A stretch of DNA of 64,000 nt from Saccharothrix australiensis (lineage in GTDB: Bacteria > Actinomycetota > Actinomycetes > Mycobacteriales > Pseudonocardiaceae), in NCBI RefSeq assembly GCF_003634935.1, contig NZ_RBXO01000001.1, forward strand, positions 5,233,501 to 5,297,500, read 5' to 3'. Numbering within the stretch: position 1 is the first letter of the stretch; each line of letters starts with the position of its first letter. Below, piece by piece: positions 33,408 to 42,665 of the stretch. The notes beneath the pieces were generated by a model. The model was not told the DNA's origin. It worked only from the letters and a program-made list of their open reading frames with translations, and did not search any database. A program made the translations under genes and the position numbers.

Positions 33408-35620
33408 GACGCCACCACCTCCGCCGACCGCACCGGGAAGCCGTAACGGCGCTCGGCGACCTCGATCCAAGCATCCAAAGTGGACGGTACGGCCGGGTCG
33501 AGCCGCACGCGCGGCGGCAGGGCGAAACCCGCCGCCGGGAACGCCGGGTCGTCGCCGACGCCGTCCAGGTACGCGGCCGCGTAAGGGAGATGGCCTTCCT
33601 CCGCGCTCGGCGGCGGTGGCAGCGCCACCAGTTCGTCACGTGCGAGCGGCGGTGCCCCAAGGGGGTCCACCGACACCCCGTCCGGACCCGACGACGCGCC
33701 CGCCGAACCCGGTGGCACACCCGCCGAACCCGACACCCCGTCCGGACCGGACCGCTCCCCGGCCGGAGCCGACCACCCGGCCGGGCTCAACGACACCGCG
33801 CCGGCGAGGTGGTCCACGTACTCGGCGGCCAGCCCGACGTCACCCACCGACGACAGCGCCGCGAACGCCGACCGGATCGCGGGCGCGGCGGCCAGCGCCA
33901 CCCAGCGCTCGCGCAGCGGGCCGTGGGCGAACCGCTGCCGCACCGCCTCGGCCGCCAGCGCGGCGGGCAGCGCGTGGTCCAGCGCACGCCCGCACAGCGC
34001 GCGCCGCTCCTCACCGTCCACCGTGGACGCCCAGCGGAGCAGCGCGTCCGCACGCCACCACGCGATGCCCAGCGCCACGTGCCACAGCCCCGCCCGCCCG
34101 GCGGTCCGCTCCGCCGCGCCGTACCGCCCGTCCGCCGCCGCGTACTCGCCCGACGCCTCCAGGGCGGCGCCGCGCACCTGGTCGACCGCGATCCGCTCGA
34201 CCGGCGTCGCGCCGTCGCCCAGTCCCGCCACCGCCCGGTCGAGCAGGTCCAGCGCCGCGCGCGGCCGACCCGCGCCGACCTCGACGGCCGCCCGCCCGAG
34301 CAGGCACACCACCAGGCCGTGCCGGTCGCCCGTCGCGCGCACCAACCCCTCGGCCTCGTCGTACAGCGCTGCCGCGCGCTCGTTGGCCGACTCCAGGTAC
34401 GCCAGCCGGGCGAGGCTGAGCACGGCGGTCGCCTCCGCCGCCGCGTCACCGGTCGCCCGCGCCAGGTCGCGGGCCAGGCCGAGGTGTTCCGCGCCGCCCG
34501 CCCGGTCGCCGGTCGCGCCCGCGATCCCGGCCAGCGTCGTGTGCACGAACGGCGCCAGTTCCGGCGCGGAGCCGTAGGCGAGGTCCAGCGCCGCGCGCGC
34601 CGCGTCCGCCGCCTCGGCGAACCGCCCGCAGGCGGCCAGCACGGACGCCCGGACGGCCGCGATCGACGGCTCACCGCCCGCGAGCGCCGCCGCCTCGTCC
34701 AGGTCCGCCAGCGCTTCCGCGTGCCGGGCCGCGTGCCGCAGGTTCCCGGCGCGGGCGAGCAGGGCGTTGACGAGGACGCCGACCGTGCCGTACTCGTCGC
34801 CGACGCGGGCGACGACGGTCCGGGCGCAGGTCACCGCCTCGGTGTTCCAGCGCAGCGCCGCCGCGCCGTCGCCGAGCGCACCGGCCGCCCCGGCCCGGTT
34901 GCCCGCGACGGCCGCGCGGCAGACCAGCGCCTCGGTGTCGTCGGACCCGAGCGTGGCGGCGTGGGCGGCGGCGAACGCCGACTCGGCGGCCTCGACCCGA
35001 CCCGCCGCCGCGAGCGCCGCGCCCTCCGCGTTGCGCCGGACGCACTCGTGCCACCGGGCGTCGACCGGGCGCACGCCACAGGGCCGTTCCGCCAGGTCCC
35101 GGAACTCCGCCGCGCGGGCCTCGTCACCGCCCGCCTCGGCGATCCGCGCCAGGTTCGCGTACGCGTGCGGGACGACCTCGGGCGCGTTCGCCGCGGCGAG
35201 GTCCACCGTGGCGAGCGCTTCCGCCTCCGCCTCCGCGAGCCTGCCCGCGACCATCAGCAGGCCGGTCCGGGCGTTGCGCAGCACGGCCTGCCCGCGCGCG
35301 TCGGCGTCGGCCAGACCGCGCGTCAGGTCCTGCCACGCCTCGTCCCAGCGATCCAGCCGCGCGAGGACTTCCCCGCGCGAGGCCACGACGACCGCGCGCG
35401 ACACCGGGTCGGCCAGGTCGACCGCCTCGGTGAGCAGGTCCAGGGCCTCGGCGGGCGCGCCGGACAGGTCCTCGGCGGCGGCCAGGTTGACCAGGGCGGC
35501 CACCCGTTCGTCGCCGACGGCCACAGCGAGCGCGGCGCGCAGCGCCGAGCGGCCCTCGGCGACGTCGCCGTGCTGGAGCAGCCGCACGCCCTCGTCGTTC
35601 AGCTCGGCCCACCGGCTCAC
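33401..35620 (-). CDS. TPR-repeat protein, partner of the CHAT protease
   Basis: 739 residues of alpha-helical TPR-like repeats from ~10 to ~590 (for example ALVNLAAAEDLSGAPAEALDLL, ARAAEFRDLA, AALYDEAEGLVRATGDRHGL). Residues ~640-680 are a Pro/Ser/Gly-rich linker with repeats of SGPDGVS and SAGVPPGSAGAS. The final ~70 residues end in a folded tail before the stop. Likely scaffold or sensor arm that controls the protease encoded next, as in TPR-CHAT proteins where both are one chain. Start GTG 35620 overlaps the upstream stop by 4 bp (GTGA). Confidence 0.85.
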   Translation of the reverse strand: MSRWAELNDEGVRLLQHGDVAEGRSALRAALAVAVGDERVAALVNLAAAEDLSGAPAEALDLLTEAVDLADPVSRAVVVASRGEVLARLDRWDEAWQDLTRGLADADARGQAVLRNARTGLLMVAGRLAEAEAEALATVDLAAANAPEVVPHAYANLARIAEAGGDEARAAEFRDLAERPCGVRPVDARWHECVRRNAEGAALAAAGRVEAAESAFAAAHAATLGSDDTEALVCRAAVAGNRAGAAGALGDGAAALRWNTEAVTCARTVVARVGDEYGTVGVLVNALLARAGNLRHAARHAEALADLDEAAALAGGEPSIAAVRASVLAACGRFAEAADAARAALDLAYGSAPELAPFVHTTLAGIAGATGDRAGGAEHLGLARDLARATGDAAAEATAVLSLARLAYLESANERAAALYDEAEGLVRATGDRHGLVVCLLGRAAVEVGAGRPRAALDLLDRAVAGLGDGATPVERIAVDQVRGAALEASGEYAAADGRYGAAERTAGRAGLWHVALGIAWWRADALLRWASTVDGEERRALCGRALDHALPAALAAEAVRQRFAHGPLRERWVALAAAPAIRSAFAALSSVGDVGLAAEYVDHLAGAVSLSPAGWSAPAGERSGPDGVSGSAGVPPGSAGASSGPDGVSVDPLGAPPLARDELVALPPPPSAEEGHLPYAAAYLDGVGDDPAFPAAGFALPPRVRLDPAVPSTLDAWIEVAERRYGFPVRSAEVVASW

Positions 35621-36660
35621 CGGCGACCCGCCGTCCGCTCGGTCCACGTCGCCGACGGCGCGCCCGACCGGGACCGGGCGTAGTCGAGGAGCGCCGCCCG
35701 GCGCGCGGGGGCGTCGGGGTCGGGTTCCGGCGTCGGCGCGGCGAAGTCCGGGGCGTACACGGTGAGCCGCCGCCGGTCCGGCGGCAGCAGGAGCACCGTC
35801 GGCGGCACCGGCACGCGGCCGACGTGCCTGCCGAGGCCGTCGACCCGGTCCAACGGCACGTCCACCCGGTCGAACCGCGCCGCCAGCCGGACCTCCGGCC
35901 GGGGGCCGGCGGCCACCGCGACGTCGAGGGAGGTCTCACCGCCGCGCCGGACGACCGCCCAGCGCGCCTCGGCCGCCGCGTCCACCGCGCCCGCGGGCAC
36001 CAGCGCCCAGTCGACCGCGTCCGATCCACTGTGGACGGTCACGCCGTCGACCCGGTCCGCGTCGCCCGCCGCGAGGGCGTACTCGGCGCGGCCGGCCCGG
36101 ACCGCCGGCGGCACCACGACGCCGTAGTCCTCGGCGAGCGCGGCGAGCCGCGCCGAGAGGCCCTCCACCCCGGGGTCGGCGGTGACCGCGCGCAGTGCCC
36201 GCGCGGTGGCGTCCTCGTCGTCCAGCAGGTGTTCCACGACGGCGGTCGCCACCGCGCGCTCGGCGCGCAGCACGGCGGGGTCGAGCGCGGGCACGCCCGC
36301 GATCGCGGAGGCGGGCCACCACGCCTCCGCCCAGTCCAGGTGGGCGACGGTGCGCGCCGCGTCGAGCGTCGCGGCTCCCGGGCCGCCGGCCGCCGGCCCG
36401 TCGGGGGGACCGCCCGTGCCGACCGCCACGGTGCCCGCGTCGCCGAGGATGCCGTCCGCCGCCTCGGGTCCGTACACCTCCCAGAGCCAGTCGGCCGCGC
36501 GGGCGGTGTCGTGGACGCGCGCCGCCGGCGCCGCGCCGCCGGTCAGGACGTCCCACGCGAGCAGCGCGCCACGCGCCTCCAGCACCGCCGCCCGCTCGGG
36601 GTGCGGCGGCCAGTCGCCGACCGCCACCCCGTCACCGGTCCGCACCACGCGCGCGCTCAT
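35617..36660 (-). CDS. Unrecognised 347-residue protein of the CHAT operon
   Basis: No signal peptide or membrane segment. Alternates helical and strand-like stretches; the C-terminal half has alternating hydrophobic/charged strands (WALVPAGAVDAAAEARWAVV, TSLDVAVAAGPRPEVRLAAR) that may be a beta-rich domain, then DRRRLTVYAPDFAAP. I recognise no catalytic motif. ATG 36660 overlaps the upstream stop and its own stop overlaps the TPR start, so its level is tied to the TPR and CHAT proteins. Confidence 0.75.
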   Translation of the reverse strand: MSARVVRTGDGVAVGDWPPHPERAAVLEARGALLAWDVLTGGAAPAARVHDTARAADWLWEVYGPEAADGILGDAGTVAVGTGGPPDGPAAGGPGAATLDAARTVAHLDWAEAWWPASAIAGVPALDPAVLRAERAVATAVVEHLLDDEDATARALRAVTADPGVEGLSARLAALAEDYGVVVPPAVRAGRAEYALAAGDADRVDGVTVHSGSDAVDWALVPAGAVDAAAEARWAVVRRGGETSLDVAVAAGPRPEVRLAARFDRVDVPLDRVDGLGRHVGRVPVPPTVLLLPPDRRRLTVYAPDFAAPTPEPDPDAPARRAALLDYARSRSGAPSATWTERTAGRR

Positions 36661-38204
36661 CCCGCCGCCCGCCGTTCCAGCGCGGACCGCAGGCGGTCGC
36701 GCTGGTCGAGGATCACCGACCGCAGCACGCCGTCGAGCACGTCCCAGAGCCCGTCCACCGGCACGGGTTCGCGCCGCAGCTCGCGGCCGTGCGTGCGGAC
36801 CCACAGCCGGCGCAGGTACGCCTGCCGCACGTCGAGCACGTCCGCCCGGACCCCGTCCGGCACGGCGGACGGCATCCGCCGCACGCGCCGCACGTACGCC
36901 TCGCGATCCCAGCGCGCCCGCAACCGCGCCGCCGCGTCGCTCGTCGCGCCGGCGTCCGACAGGCCGGCGGCGACCGCGCCGACGTCCACCGGTCCGGCGC
37001 CCGTCGGCGCGGCACCCGTCAGCTCGGCACCCACCGGTCCGGCACCCGTCGGCGCGGCGCCCGTCGGCGCGGCGTCCGACAGGCCGGCGGAGGCTGCCCG
37101 ACCCAGCACCATCACCACGCGGCCGACCTCCTCGGCGAGCTGCCACGGCCCGGCCGACCGCGCGATCTCCTGCCGCACCAACGACGGCACGTCGGCCAGG
37201 GCGTCCCGATGGGCGTTGGTCAGCGGGACGAACAGGCGTTCCACGATCGACCGGTCGAAGGGCTTGGGCAGGTTCCGCGTGGCCGCCGTCGCACCCAGCT
37301 CCGGCCGGACCGGGCGGTCGCGGTCGGACAGGCCGTGCGCCCGCGCCTGCCCCGGTTCCGCCAACCCGACCGCACCCCTGGCGCCCACCCGGTCGGCGAC
37401 CAGGGCGGCGAACAGGTCCGGGTCCGGGGCGGTCGCGCAGGTGGCGAGGAAGTCCTCCGGCCGCGCCGCCGGGTCCGGTCGCGCGCCGCCGGCACCGCCG
37501 TGGCCGGCGTCGGGGCGGCCTGACCGCCCCTGGCCGGCGACGTCGCGCCCCCGCCGGCCCCGATCGGCGACGTCGTGGTCGAGCCAGCCCCGATCGGCAC
37601 CATCGCCCGGCCGCCCCGCACCGACACCATCGCCCGGCCGCCCCGCACCGACACCGGTGCGGTCCGGTCCGCCACCCCACGCCTCGTCGAGCAGGCGGGT
37701 CAGCTCGGCCGCCTGGCCGGGGTCGGTCACGAACCGGCGCAGGCCGGCCGCCGTCGGCCCGCCCTGCCCGTGCACCTCGGCCAGCACGTCGGCGGCCCGC
37801 CCGGCGGCGGCCGGGTCGAGCCTCGGGTCGCCGTGCGCGGTCGCCAGTTCGTAGCAGCGCTGGAAGTACAGGTCCTGCGGGTTGCCGTCGGTGATGCCCG
37901 CGCGCCTGCGCTCCTTCTTGAGCACCAGGAACCACGCCGCGGTCGCGGCGAGCACCGGACCGGCCCGGACGACCCGCTCCCGCAACGCGTCGGCGTGCTC
38001 GGCGGCGACCGGGCCCGCCGCGAACTCCGGGTGCAGCACCGGGCGCAGCACCAGCGGGTCGAGGATCAGCTTCACCGTGCGGGCCAGCGGCCGACCGGCT
38101 TCGTTGCTCAGCGGCGCGACCGACTCGCCCAGCGCGGACCACGCCTGGTCGAGCAGCAGCCCCCTCGGTGTCGACGCCGTCGCGACGGCCCGCGCGGTGC
38201 TCAC
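36657..38204 (-). CDS. Unrecognised 515-residue protein, first gene of the CHAT operon
   Basis: The first ~190 residues are helical (LLLDQAWSALGESVAPLSNE, LILDPLVLRPVLHPEF). Two internal expansions break it: ~195-245 Gly/Arg/Asp-rich with a 27-bp direct repeat coding GAGRPGDGV twice, and ~375-410 with AAPTGAGPVG-type repeats. The remaining parts (KPFDRSIVERLFVPLTNAHRDAL ... LWDVLDGVLRSVILDQRDRL) look globular. No known domain recognised. GTG 38204; the operon promoter must lie in the ~100 bp before the divergent gene at 38305. Confidence 0.75.
   Translation of the reverse strand: MSTARAVATASTPRGLLLDQAWSALGESVAPLSNEAGRPLARTVKLILDPLVLRPVLHPEFAAGPVAAEHADALRERVVRAGPVLAATAAWFLVLKKERRRAGITDGNPQDLYFQRCYELATAHGDPRLDPAAAGRAADVLAEVHGQGGPTAAGLRRFVTDPGQAAELTRLLDEAWGGGPDRTGVGAGRPGDGVGAGRPGDGADRGWLDHDVADRGRRGRDVAGQGRSGRPDAGHGGAGGARPDPAARPEDFLATCATAPDPDLFAALVADRVGARGAVGLAEPGQARAHGLSDRDRPVRPELGATAATRNLPKPFDRSIVERLFVPLTNAHRDALADVPSLVRQEIARSAGPWQLAEEVGRVVMVLGRAASAGLSDAAPTGAAPTGAGPVGAELTGAAPTGAGPVDVGAVAAGLSDAGATSDAAARLRARWDREAYVRRVRRMPSAVPDGVRADVLDVRQAYLRRLWVRTHGRELRREPVPVDGLWDVLDGVLRSVILDQRDRLRSALERRAAG
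37599..37652. repeat. 27-bp in-frame direct repeat in the first CHAT-operon gene
   Basis: A unit beginning ACCATCGCCCGGCCGCCCCG starts at 37599 and again at 37626, 27 bp apart (nine codons). It adds GAGRPGDGV-like peptide units to the protein on the minus strand. Copy-number change keeps the frame. Confidence 0.7.
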
Positions 38205-38304
38205 CCGGACGAGCCTAGCCGGTCCGGCGTCCGCGCTGGTGGGGAGCCGTGCGCGGGGCGTTCCTGTGATCGGTAGGCGGCACCCGCGCCGGAAGCTCTG
38301 CGGC

Positions 38305-39444
38305 ATGACGACGAAGGGCCCGGACGGGATGTACCCGCCGTACCAGACACCGCAGCCGTACCAGGTGCCGTCGCTGCACCAGCCGGTCGCGCCCTACGAG
38401 ACGCCGCGCGTGCGCCGGCGCGCCCCGCTGCTCCTGCTGCTCCCGACGCTGCTGTTCGCCGTGCTGTTCTTCGGCGGCTCCTACCTGCTCGCGCCCGAGG
38501 CCGATGTCCGGGTCCAGCCCGACCCCGGCGTCGCCTCGGTGGACGGGCGCGACGTGCTGCTCGTGCCCTACGAGCGGCACGGCGCGCGCGGCATGTTCCA
38601 GCTGATGGCCCGCGACATGTTCCAGGTGCGGCTGGCCGCGCTGGACGCCGCGTCGGGTGACGTGCGGTGGGACACCCAGCTCTCCGACGAGCTGGTCTGG
38701 CAGGCGTCCGTGCTCGCCTCCGGGCAGCGCTACACCTACCTCGCCACCGACGGCGGCCTGGTGGTGCTGGACCTCGCCGACGGGTCGACGGTCGCCGAGG
38801 GCGACGGCGTCGAGGGCCTGGGCGACGCCTTCGTCGCCGCCCGCTGGGCCTACCGGTACGACCCGGACAACCGCCGCGTGGTCGTGATGAACGGCCACGG
38901 CGGCGTGCTGACCATCGCCCTGGACACCGCGGCGGCGACGCCCGCCGACCCGCGGACCGCGGCGACGTGGGCCGGGGTCCTGTCCGAGCGTGCGCTGCCC
39001 ACCACCCCGCCCGGACCCGTGACCGCGGCGGACGTGCCGGACGGGCGGGTCGAGCTGCGACCCCGACCCGGCGGCGCGCCGGGCCACGTGCTGGTCCGCA
39101 CCGGACCCGGCGGCGGGCCCGAGCCGGTCGGCGACGTCGTGTTCCACGGCGCGGGCCTGGTCGTGGACGGCACGGCGGCGGCCGGGTTCCCGACGGGCCA
39201 CGTGCTGGTCGTGCACAGCCGCGACCTGAACGACCGGGAGCGGTCGATCAGCGCGGTGTCCCTCGCCACCGGGCGGGTCACCGGCTCGGTGCCGATCGAC
39301 TCCACGACGTTCAGCCGCGCGACGGCCCGCGGCGACGGGACGGCGGCGGTCGGCGTCGGGTCCGCGGTCGTCCTGCTCACGCCCGACGGCCGGCTCACCG
39401 CGCGACCCGTCGGCACGACCGACCTGTTCGGCAACGCCTCCTGA
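38305..39444 (+). CDS. Membrane-anchored propeller-like protein (PA2928 family likely)
   Basis: 379 residues. A Pro/Tyr/Gln-rich cytosolic head (PPYQTPQPYQVPS) precedes one membrane helix (PLLLLLPTLLFAVLFFGGSYLL); the ~300-residue outside part has repeating beta-strand units such as LAALDAASGDVRWDTQLSDEL, ATDGGLVVLDLADG and ARWAYRYDPDNRRVVVMN, typical of PQQ/WD-like propellers and like the family named PA2928. Role unknown. ATG 38305 with GGAAGC upstream. Divergent from the CHAT operon. Confidence 0.75.
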   Translation: MTTKGPDGMYPPYQTPQPYQVPSLHQPVAPYETPRVRRRAPLLLLLPTLLFAVLFFGGSYLLAPEADVRVQPDPGVASVDGRDVLLVPYERHGARGMFQLMARDMFQVRLAALDAASGDVRWDTQLSDELVWQASVLASGQRYTYLATDGGLVVLDLADGSTVAEGDGVEGLGDAFVAARWAYRYDPDNRRVVVMNGHGGVLTIALDTAAATPADPRTAATWAGVLSERALPTTPPGPVTAADVPDGRVELRPRPGGAPGHVLVRTGPGGGPEPVGDVVFHGAGLVVDGTAAAGFPTGHVLVVHSRDLNDRERSISAVSLATGRVTGSVPIDSTTFSRATARGDGTAAVGVGSAVVLLTPDGRLTARPVGTTDLFGNAS

Positions 39445-39555
39445 GCACCGGCTCCCCGCACCCGACCCCCGCACCCGACCGCCCCGCACCCGGTCACCCC
39501 GCGCCGGGGGCGCGGACCGCCGCAGCGGGCCGGTCGGCCAACGCGGGCCGGCGGA

Positions 39556-39592
39556 GTGCCCGGTCCCGGACGGACGCACCGGGACCGGGCAC
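39556..39592. terminator. Bidirectional hairpin terminator
   Basis: GTGCCCGGTCCCG (39556-39568) pairs perfectly over 13 bp with CGGGACCGGGCAC (39580-39592), loop 11 nt, between the convergent propeller-like and amidohydrolase genes. Confidence 0.75.
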
Positions 39593-39603
39593 CTCTCACG
39601 CGG

Positions 39604-42591
39604 TCACCCCGACGCCGGGCGACCGGCGTACGGCGCGAGCAGTTCGTCCACAGTGGACACCCGGCCGTTCTTCACCACGGAGCGGACGTTCGCCAGGGCC
39701 GCCACGTCGCGGCTCGGGTCACCCTCGACGAACAGCAGGTCGGCCAGCTTGCCCTCCTCCACGCTGCCGAGGTCGTCCTCGACGCCCAGGTGCCGCGCGG
39801 GCACGAGGGTCGTGCTCTGCAACACCTGGAACGGCGTGACGCCGTACTTGCCCATCGCCCGCAGGTTGAGGTGCAGGCTCACCGCCATCGTGTCCAGCGG
39901 CGCGTCGGTGCCCGCCAGCACGGTGCCGCCGGCCGCCAGCAGCCGCTTGACGATGTCGACCTGGCGTCGCGCCTGCTCGGGCGAGCCGTCCAGGAAGCCG
40001 CACGGCCCCTTGCCCTGCGCGCACAGCAGCTTCGCGTTCAGGACCTGCCGCTCCTGGTCGGTGTAGAGCGTGCGCACCCGCCGGTCCTCGACCACCGCCG
40101 GGTCGTCGGCGAGCAGCGAGCTGGAGCTGAACAGCGTCGTGCTGACCGCCATCCCGCTGCGGGCCGCGAGCTGGATCACGTCCTTGTACGGGCCGTTGCC
40201 CGACGAGTCGCGGGCGAACGCGAAGCCCCACTTGGTCGGGCCGGTGAGGTGTTCCTTGCCGTCCACGCCGTGCGCCACACCGGGGTACAGGTAGTGCGAC
40301 GTGGTCGGGATGCCCAACCGGTGCGCGAAGTCGGTCACCCGCGCCTGCCAGTCGAACGGGAAGCGCTCGTAGGTCTTCACCAGGTCGTAGTCCAGCTCGC
40401 GCGCCCTGGACAGCTCCAGCGCCAACTGCTGCTCGCCGCGCACCGGGCGGGCGAACTCCCACCCGACCCGCGAACCCTCCAGCATCTCGCCGGTCATGAA
40501 GAACCGGGGCCCGGTCCGCGCGCCGGCGTCCAGCGACTCGCGGTCCTCCAGCGCCCGGTACGCCGGGTCGCCGGTGGAGCGGGTGGTGGTGATGCCGTAG
40601 GACAGCAGCAGCCGGCCCAGCCGGTCGCCGACGAACTTCGACCGCATCTCCTGGTGCACGTGCATGTCCACCAGACCGGGTGTGACGGTCAGCTTGCCGG
40701 CGTCGACGAACCGCCAGCCCGCGCCGACCCGGTCCGGGCGGTGCGGCTCGATCTTCTGGATCCGGTTGCCCACCACCAGGATGTCGACGTCGGTGCGCGG
40801 CGCGGCGTTGCGGCCGTCCCACAGGCGGCCGGCGTGGATCACCAGGCGCGTGTCCGGCTGGTCCCGCGCGTAGCCCAGGTCGACCGGCACGTCCTGCGTC
40901 TTCGCACCGTCCACGCTGGTCAGCCGCAGCCTGCCGTTGTTCAGGTACAGCAGGGTCTTGGCGTCACCCCAGCTCGGGGCGTCGCTCGCCTCGCGGGTGA
41001 CCTGCCGCGGCGGTCCGCTCGGCCCGCCGTTGGCGATCGGCAGCACCCAGATCGTGCTGTCCATCGAGAAGGCCAGCAGGCTGCCGTCCGGCGACCACAG
41101 CGGGCCGTCGTCGCCGCGGGTGGACACCGAGCCGAACGGCACGGGCTCGAACGTCCTCGTCCGGCCGGAGGCGACGTCGGCCAGCAGGATCTGGTTGCGC
41201 TCGGCGACGTTCACGGTGAGCGCCAGCGTCCGGCCGTCCGGCGACCACGACGGCCGACCGGGCGCGTTCTGCGGTCCCAGCACGCGGGTGGGCGTGCCGC
41301 CGGCCAGGTCCACCGTGAACGTCTGGGCGTTCTGGTCCTGGAACGCCAGCGCGCGGCCGTCCGGCGACCACGTGGGCGCGACCTCCGCGCCGGGCAGCGA
41401 CGTGACCCGCTGCTCCTTGCCGGTGGCCACCTCGACGGCGTACAGGTCCTCGGTGCCCGCCTTGTCCGAGGCGTAGGCGATCCTCGCGCCGTCCCGCGAC
41501 CACACCGGGTCGGTCTCGTGGAACTGGTCGCGGGTCAACCGCTTCGGCGGGCCGCCGACCGGCATCAGCCACAGGTCGTTCAGCGCCTTGAACACGACCG
41601 TCCGGTTGTCCGGTGACAGGGCGGGCGAGACGATGCCCCGCACCCGCTGCTCCCGGCGGCTGTCGAAGTCGTAGTCCTTGCGCTGGTAGGGCCGCCGGTC
41701 GAGGGAGAACGTCGCCTTGAACGGCACGACGCGCGTGGACGCGCTGCCGACGTGGGTGACCACGACGCGGCCGTTCGCGCCGTAGATCACCTCGTCGGCG
41801 GACAGCCAGCGCGGCGGGAACTGGAACACGTCGTCGAAGGTGCCGACCTGGCGCACCGCACCGGATTCCGCGACGGCGAGCGTCCGACCGGCGGGACCGC
41901 CGCGGACGAACGCGAGCCGCCGGCCGTCCGGCGACCACGACGGCGCGGCCACCGCGCCCTGCCCGGCCGGGACGACCGTGCGCACCGCGCCGGTCGCGAG
42001 GTCGACGCTCTCCACCGAGTTGCCCTGGACGTAGGCGATGCTGCGGCCGTCGGGCGCCCACGTCGGCTGGATCTCGCGGGTCCGGGCCGAGGTGATCCGC
42101 TTCAGCTCGCCGGAGGCCACGTCGACGGTCCAGATGTCCTCGGTGCCCTGGCGGTCCGAGGTGAACGCGATGTGCTTGCCGTCCGGCGACCACGCGGGGT
42201 ACAGGTCGTCGTACTCGCCGCGGGTCAGCTGCCGGGGGTCGCGGCCGTCCGCGTCCACCGTGCGGATGTGGAACATGCCCTCGACGAACGACTGGAGGGC
42301 GATGCGGCCGCCGTCCGGCGAGAACACCGGCCAGAACGGGTCGAGGAAGTCGTCGCCGATCGCGGTCGCCGCGCCACCCGCGCGCGGCATCGAGAACAGC
42401 TGCCCCTGGAGGTCGAAGACGATCCGGCCGTCGCGGGGCGACACCGCCACCGCGAGGTTCGTGCCCTCCTCGACGGTGACCGTGGTCGGGCCGCCGCGGC
42501 CGGGTTCGGCCTCGGCGGCGGTGGCCGACGACACGGCGAGGAGGCACACCAGCGCCACCCCGCCGAAGCGGCGTGTTTTCGCAGTACGCAT
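39604..42591 (-). CDS. Secreted TolB-propeller/amidohydrolase fusion
   Basis: 995 residues. Signal peptide (RRFGGVALVCLLAVSSATAAEA). Residues ~40-600 carry many TolB/PD40 repeats (WSPDG motif in FSPDGGRIALQS, PAWSPDGKHIAFTSDRQGTEDIW, PSWSPDGRRLAFV and others). Residues ~620-990 form a metal-dependent amidohydrolase: TPGLVDMHVHQEM (HxH metal motif), SHYLYPG, and TVLAGTDAPLD with the metal Asp. The family cleaves dipeptides or cyclic amides; the propeller may dock substrate or cell wall. ATG 42591 follows AAGGAG. A hairpin separates it from the PQQ-type gene. Confidence 0.9.
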   Translation of the reverse strand: MRTAKTRRFGGVALVCLLAVSSATAAEAEPGRGGPTTVTVEEGTNLAVAVSPRDGRIVFDLQGQLFSMPRAGGAATAIGDDFLDPFWPVFSPDGGRIALQSFVEGMFHIRTVDADGRDPRQLTRGEYDDLYPAWSPDGKHIAFTSDRQGTEDIWTVDVASGELKRITSARTREIQPTWAPDGRSIAYVQGNSVESVDLATGAVRTVVPAGQGAVAAPSWSPDGRRLAFVRGGPAGRTLAVAESGAVRQVGTFDDVFQFPPRWLSADEVIYGANGRVVVTHVGSASTRVVPFKATFSLDRRPYQRKDYDFDSRREQRVRGIVSPALSPDNRTVVFKALNDLWLMPVGGPPKRLTRDQFHETDPVWSRDGARIAYASDKAGTEDLYAVEVATGKEQRVTSLPGAEVAPTWSPDGRALAFQDQNAQTFTVDLAGGTPTRVLGPQNAPGRPSWSPDGRTLALTVNVAERNQILLADVASGRTRTFEPVPFGSVSTRGDDGPLWSPDGSLLAFSMDSTIWVLPIANGGPSGPPRQVTREASDAPSWGDAKTLLYLNNGRLRLTSVDGAKTQDVPVDLGYARDQPDTRLVIHAGRLWDGRNAAPRTDVDILVVGNRIQKIEPHRPDRVGAGWRFVDAGKLTVTPGLVDMHVHQEMRSKFVGDRLGRLLLSYGITTTRSTGDPAYRALEDRESLDAGARTGPRFFMTGEMLEGSRVGWEFARPVRGEQQLALELSRARELDYDLVKTYERFPFDWQARVTDFAHRLGIPTTSHYLYPGVAHGVDGKEHLTGPTKWGFAFARDSSGNGPYKDVIQLAARSGMAVSTTLFSSSSLLADDPAVVEDRRVRTLYTDQERQVLNAKLLCAQGKGPCGFLDGSPEQARRQVDIVKRLLAAGGTVLAGTDAPLDTMAVSLHLNLRAMGKYGVTPFQVLQSTTLVPARHLGVEDDLGSVEEGKLADLLFVEGDPSRDVAALANVRSVVKNGRVSTVDELLAPYAGRPASG

Positions 42592-42619
42592 GAGAGAGAC
42601 TCCTTGCGTTGCGCGGACG

Positions 42620-42658
42620 CGCTGCCGCACCGGCGGCGACGGGTGCGGTGCGGCAGCG
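42620..42658 (-). terminator. Hairpin between the PQQ-type and amidohydrolase genes
   Basis: CGCTGCCGCAC (42620-42630) pairs over 11 bp with GTGCGGCAGCG (42648-42658) in the 74-bp gap after the PQQ-type gene stop and before the amidohydrolase ribosome site. It may terminate or attenuate transcription. Confidence 0.6.
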
Positions 42659-42665
42659 GTGAACA

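Noticed and set aside
32205-38204. Type III-E (Craspase) system
   Set aside because: The TPR and CHAT proteins are separate genes and no Cas7-11/gRAMP gene or CRISPR array is in the operon.
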